A stretch of 6,846 nt of DNA, from positions 1 through 6,846 of the forward strand of contig JAQGOE010000372.1 in the NCBI GenBank assembly GCA_028293725.1. Reading direction: 5' to 3'. Below the pieces are notes generated by a model. It had not been told where the DNA came from and did no database searches. It worked only from the letters and a program-made list of their open reading frames with translations. How positions within the stretch are numbered: the first letter of the stretch is position 1; the number at the start of each line of letters is the position of its first letter. The translations under genes and the position numbers were made by a program. The DNA is from Gammaproteobacteria bacterium. GTDB lineage: Bacteria; Pseudomonadota; Gammaproteobacteria; Steroidobacterales; Steroidobacteraceae. Positions 5,842-6,846 of this stretch are shown here, piece by piece.

Positions 5842-6411
5842 GTGAGCCATCGGGACTGGGCACTGGTCGCCGCGGGGGGCCTCGCTGCGCTCGCGGCGCC
5901 GGCGCAGATCGTCGTCGCCGCCGAATATCTTTCGGTCGAACAGGCGCAGAGATCCATTTTCCCGACGGCGGACCGCTTCGATGAGGTCATCCTCGCCCTG
6001 AACACGGCGCAAAAGCAGACTGTCGCTTCGTTGGCCGGCCCGCAGCCCCCGCATCGCTCACTGCGGTCGTGGAGAGCGTTCCGGGAAGATGAGCTGCTTG
6101 GCTACATATTTGTCGACGAGGTTGTGGGCAGGCAGGACTTCATCACCTATGCCACAGGAATAGATGCGTCAGGCCGCCTGGGGGCGCTCGAGGTACTCGC
6201 CTACAGAGAGAGCCATGGTGGCGAAGTCCGCAGTGACGCCTGGAGGCACCAGTTCTCCGGCCGCCAAAATCTCGATCAGCTGCGTTTCGAAGCTGACATC
6301 AAGAACATCGCCGGCGCGACCTTGTCGTGCGGGCACGTTACGCAAGGTGTTCGTTGGCTGGTGGCGCTGTGGGAAGTGACGCTTCGTCCCGGCACGGCGC
6401 CAGCGGCTTGA
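5842..6411 (+). CDS. Secreted FMN-binding domain protein, probable ApbE flavinylation substrate
   Basis: The 189-residue protein starts with a Sec-type signal peptide (hydrophobic residues 7-27, likely cut after VAA at 27, before EYLS). The rest resembles the FMN_bind domain found in RnfG, NqrC and NosR: LLGYIFVDEVVGRQDFITYATGID (85-108), then LGALEVLAYRESHGGEV (113-129), and the key segment IAGATLSCGHVTQGV (156-168). In this family the Thr of the (S/A)GAT motif carries FMN in phosphoester linkage; here it is T160, with D152 upstream as in the ApbE target motif. The protein would act in the periplasm as a one-domain electron carrier. The start is GTG at 5842, with GGAG 7 nt upstream. The divergent apbE and the membrane protein 16 bp downstream fit a flavin electron-transfer unit. 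The terminal electron acceptor is unknown. Confidence 0.9.
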   Translation: MSHRDWALVAAGGLAALAAPAQIVVAAEYLSVEQAQRSIFPTADRFDEVILALNTAQKQTVASLAGPQPPHRSLRSWRAFREDELLGYIFVDEVVGRQDFITYATGIDASGRLGALEVLAYRESHGGEVRSDAWRHQFSGRQNLDQLRFEADIKNIAGATLSCGHVTQGVRWLVALWEVTLRPGTAPAA

Positions 6412-6427
6412 GGCCGTTGCTCTCTGT

Positions 6428-6846
6428 ATGTCCACCGGTCTGCGTCGCGCAATCTATGTCGTCTGTGCGCTGCTGTGGGTGAGCGGTTGCGCGTGGCTCG
6501 TCGTGCATTTAGCTTTTCCGACGGCGACCGACTTCGGGCCCGCACCGAATCCCTTCGAGCCGCTGCTCCTGCGCCTACACGGCTGGGTCGCGGTCTGCGG
6601 CGTGTTTTTGTTCGGCTGGATTACCGCGAACCACATCAGCGATCGATGGCGAAGAGTTCCCAATCGGATTTCCGGCTTCTCGCTTGCCGGATTTGTGGTG
6701 GTGCTCACGGCTAGCGGTTACGCCCTCTACTACACCACCGACCAACTGCACGATGTCGCCGCCGCCATACATGAGGTAATCGGGGCCGTTGCCATTGTCT
6801 TCGCGCTCGCTCACTGGTGGAACAATGGGCGTTCCTCATCGAACCC
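6428..6846 (+). CDS. Four-helix, histidine-rich membrane protein, likely cytochrome b-like (DUF4405/b561-type); cut by the right edge
   Basis: The reading frame from ATG 6428 stays open to the window end (139 codons, no stop). Four hydrophobic helices are visible at about 9-30, 46-68, 81-102 and 110-131. Histidines lie at the helix ends: H27 in helix 1, H51 and H69 flanking helix 2, H115 and H129 in helix 4 (14 apart, a common spacing for two haem ligands on one helix), and H108 just before helix 4. This suggests a di-haem b-type cytochrome passing electrons across the inner membrane. It follows the FMN-binding gene by 16 bp and would be its natural electron donor (inference). The only SD-like bases are GAGG at 6410-6413, rather far from the ATG, so expression may depend on coupling to the upstream gene. 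The DUF4405 label is a guess from helix number and histidine layout; visible length is close to complete. Confidence 0.75.
   Translation, partial: MSTGLRRAIYVVCALLWVSGCAWLVVHLAFPTATDFGPAPNPFEPLLLRLHGWVAVCGVFLFGWITANHISDRWRRVPNRISGFSLAGFVVVLTASGYALYYTTDQLHDVAAAIHEVIGAVAIVFALAHWWNNGRSSSN

Noticed and set aside
5318..5863. 181-codon minus-strand frame overlapping apbE
   Set aside because: It is a shifted frame of the apbE strand. Its possible use as an N-terminal signal for ApbE was checked: it is not in frame with the ApbE core and has no signal-like sequence.

Overview
This window reads as ordinary chromosomal DNA of a GC-rich Gram-negative bacterium, probably a gammaproteobacterium. The grounds are dense coding on both strands, a periplasmic molybdate-binding protein with a Sec signal peptide, a Pseudomonas-type Fur box, and a WecB-type sugar epimerase. 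The genus cannot be fixed from the sequence. Seven genes are complete and one is cut by each edge. There are no rRNA or tRNA genes, insertion sequences, CRISPR arrays or signs of recent transfer.

Left part (1-1549), cell envelope and cell shape. A WecB-type UDP-GlcNAc 2-epimerase runs leftward out of the window from a TTG start at 281. A 234-bp gap (282-515) separates it from a rightward pair: a bactofilin, and a zinc-ribbon protein with a proline-rich tail whose start codon overlaps the bactofilin stop (ATGA). I found no convincing promoter, RNA or small gene in the 234-bp gap.

Middle part (1550-4947), metal-oxyanion binding and transport. A one-domain ModE-like regulator (leftward) and a ModA-type molybdate-binding protein (rightward) diverge from a 132-bp region. 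That region holds an imperfect palindrome and a ModE-box-like element. No modB or modC is in the window. The next gene, after a hairpin-containing gap, is a half-size ABC exporter of MsbA type and not a molybdate importer.

Right part (4948-6846), flavin redox module. A leftward ApbE-type FAD:protein FMN transferase faces a rightward gene for a secreted FMN-binding-domain protein that carries an ApbE target motif (GATLS). A four-helix, histidine-rich, cytochrome-b-like membrane protein follows 16 bp later and is cut by the right edge. The 99-bp region between the two divergent starts holds a near-consensus Fur box (16/19 to the Pseudomonas form). It overlaps an apbE promoter with a perfect TTGACA -35. 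The simplest reading is an iron-regulated set in which ApbE attaches FMN to the small protein and the membrane protein feeds it electrons, possibly for Fe(III) reduction. This module is the most interesting part of the window; its parts are recognisable, but the role of the set is inferred.
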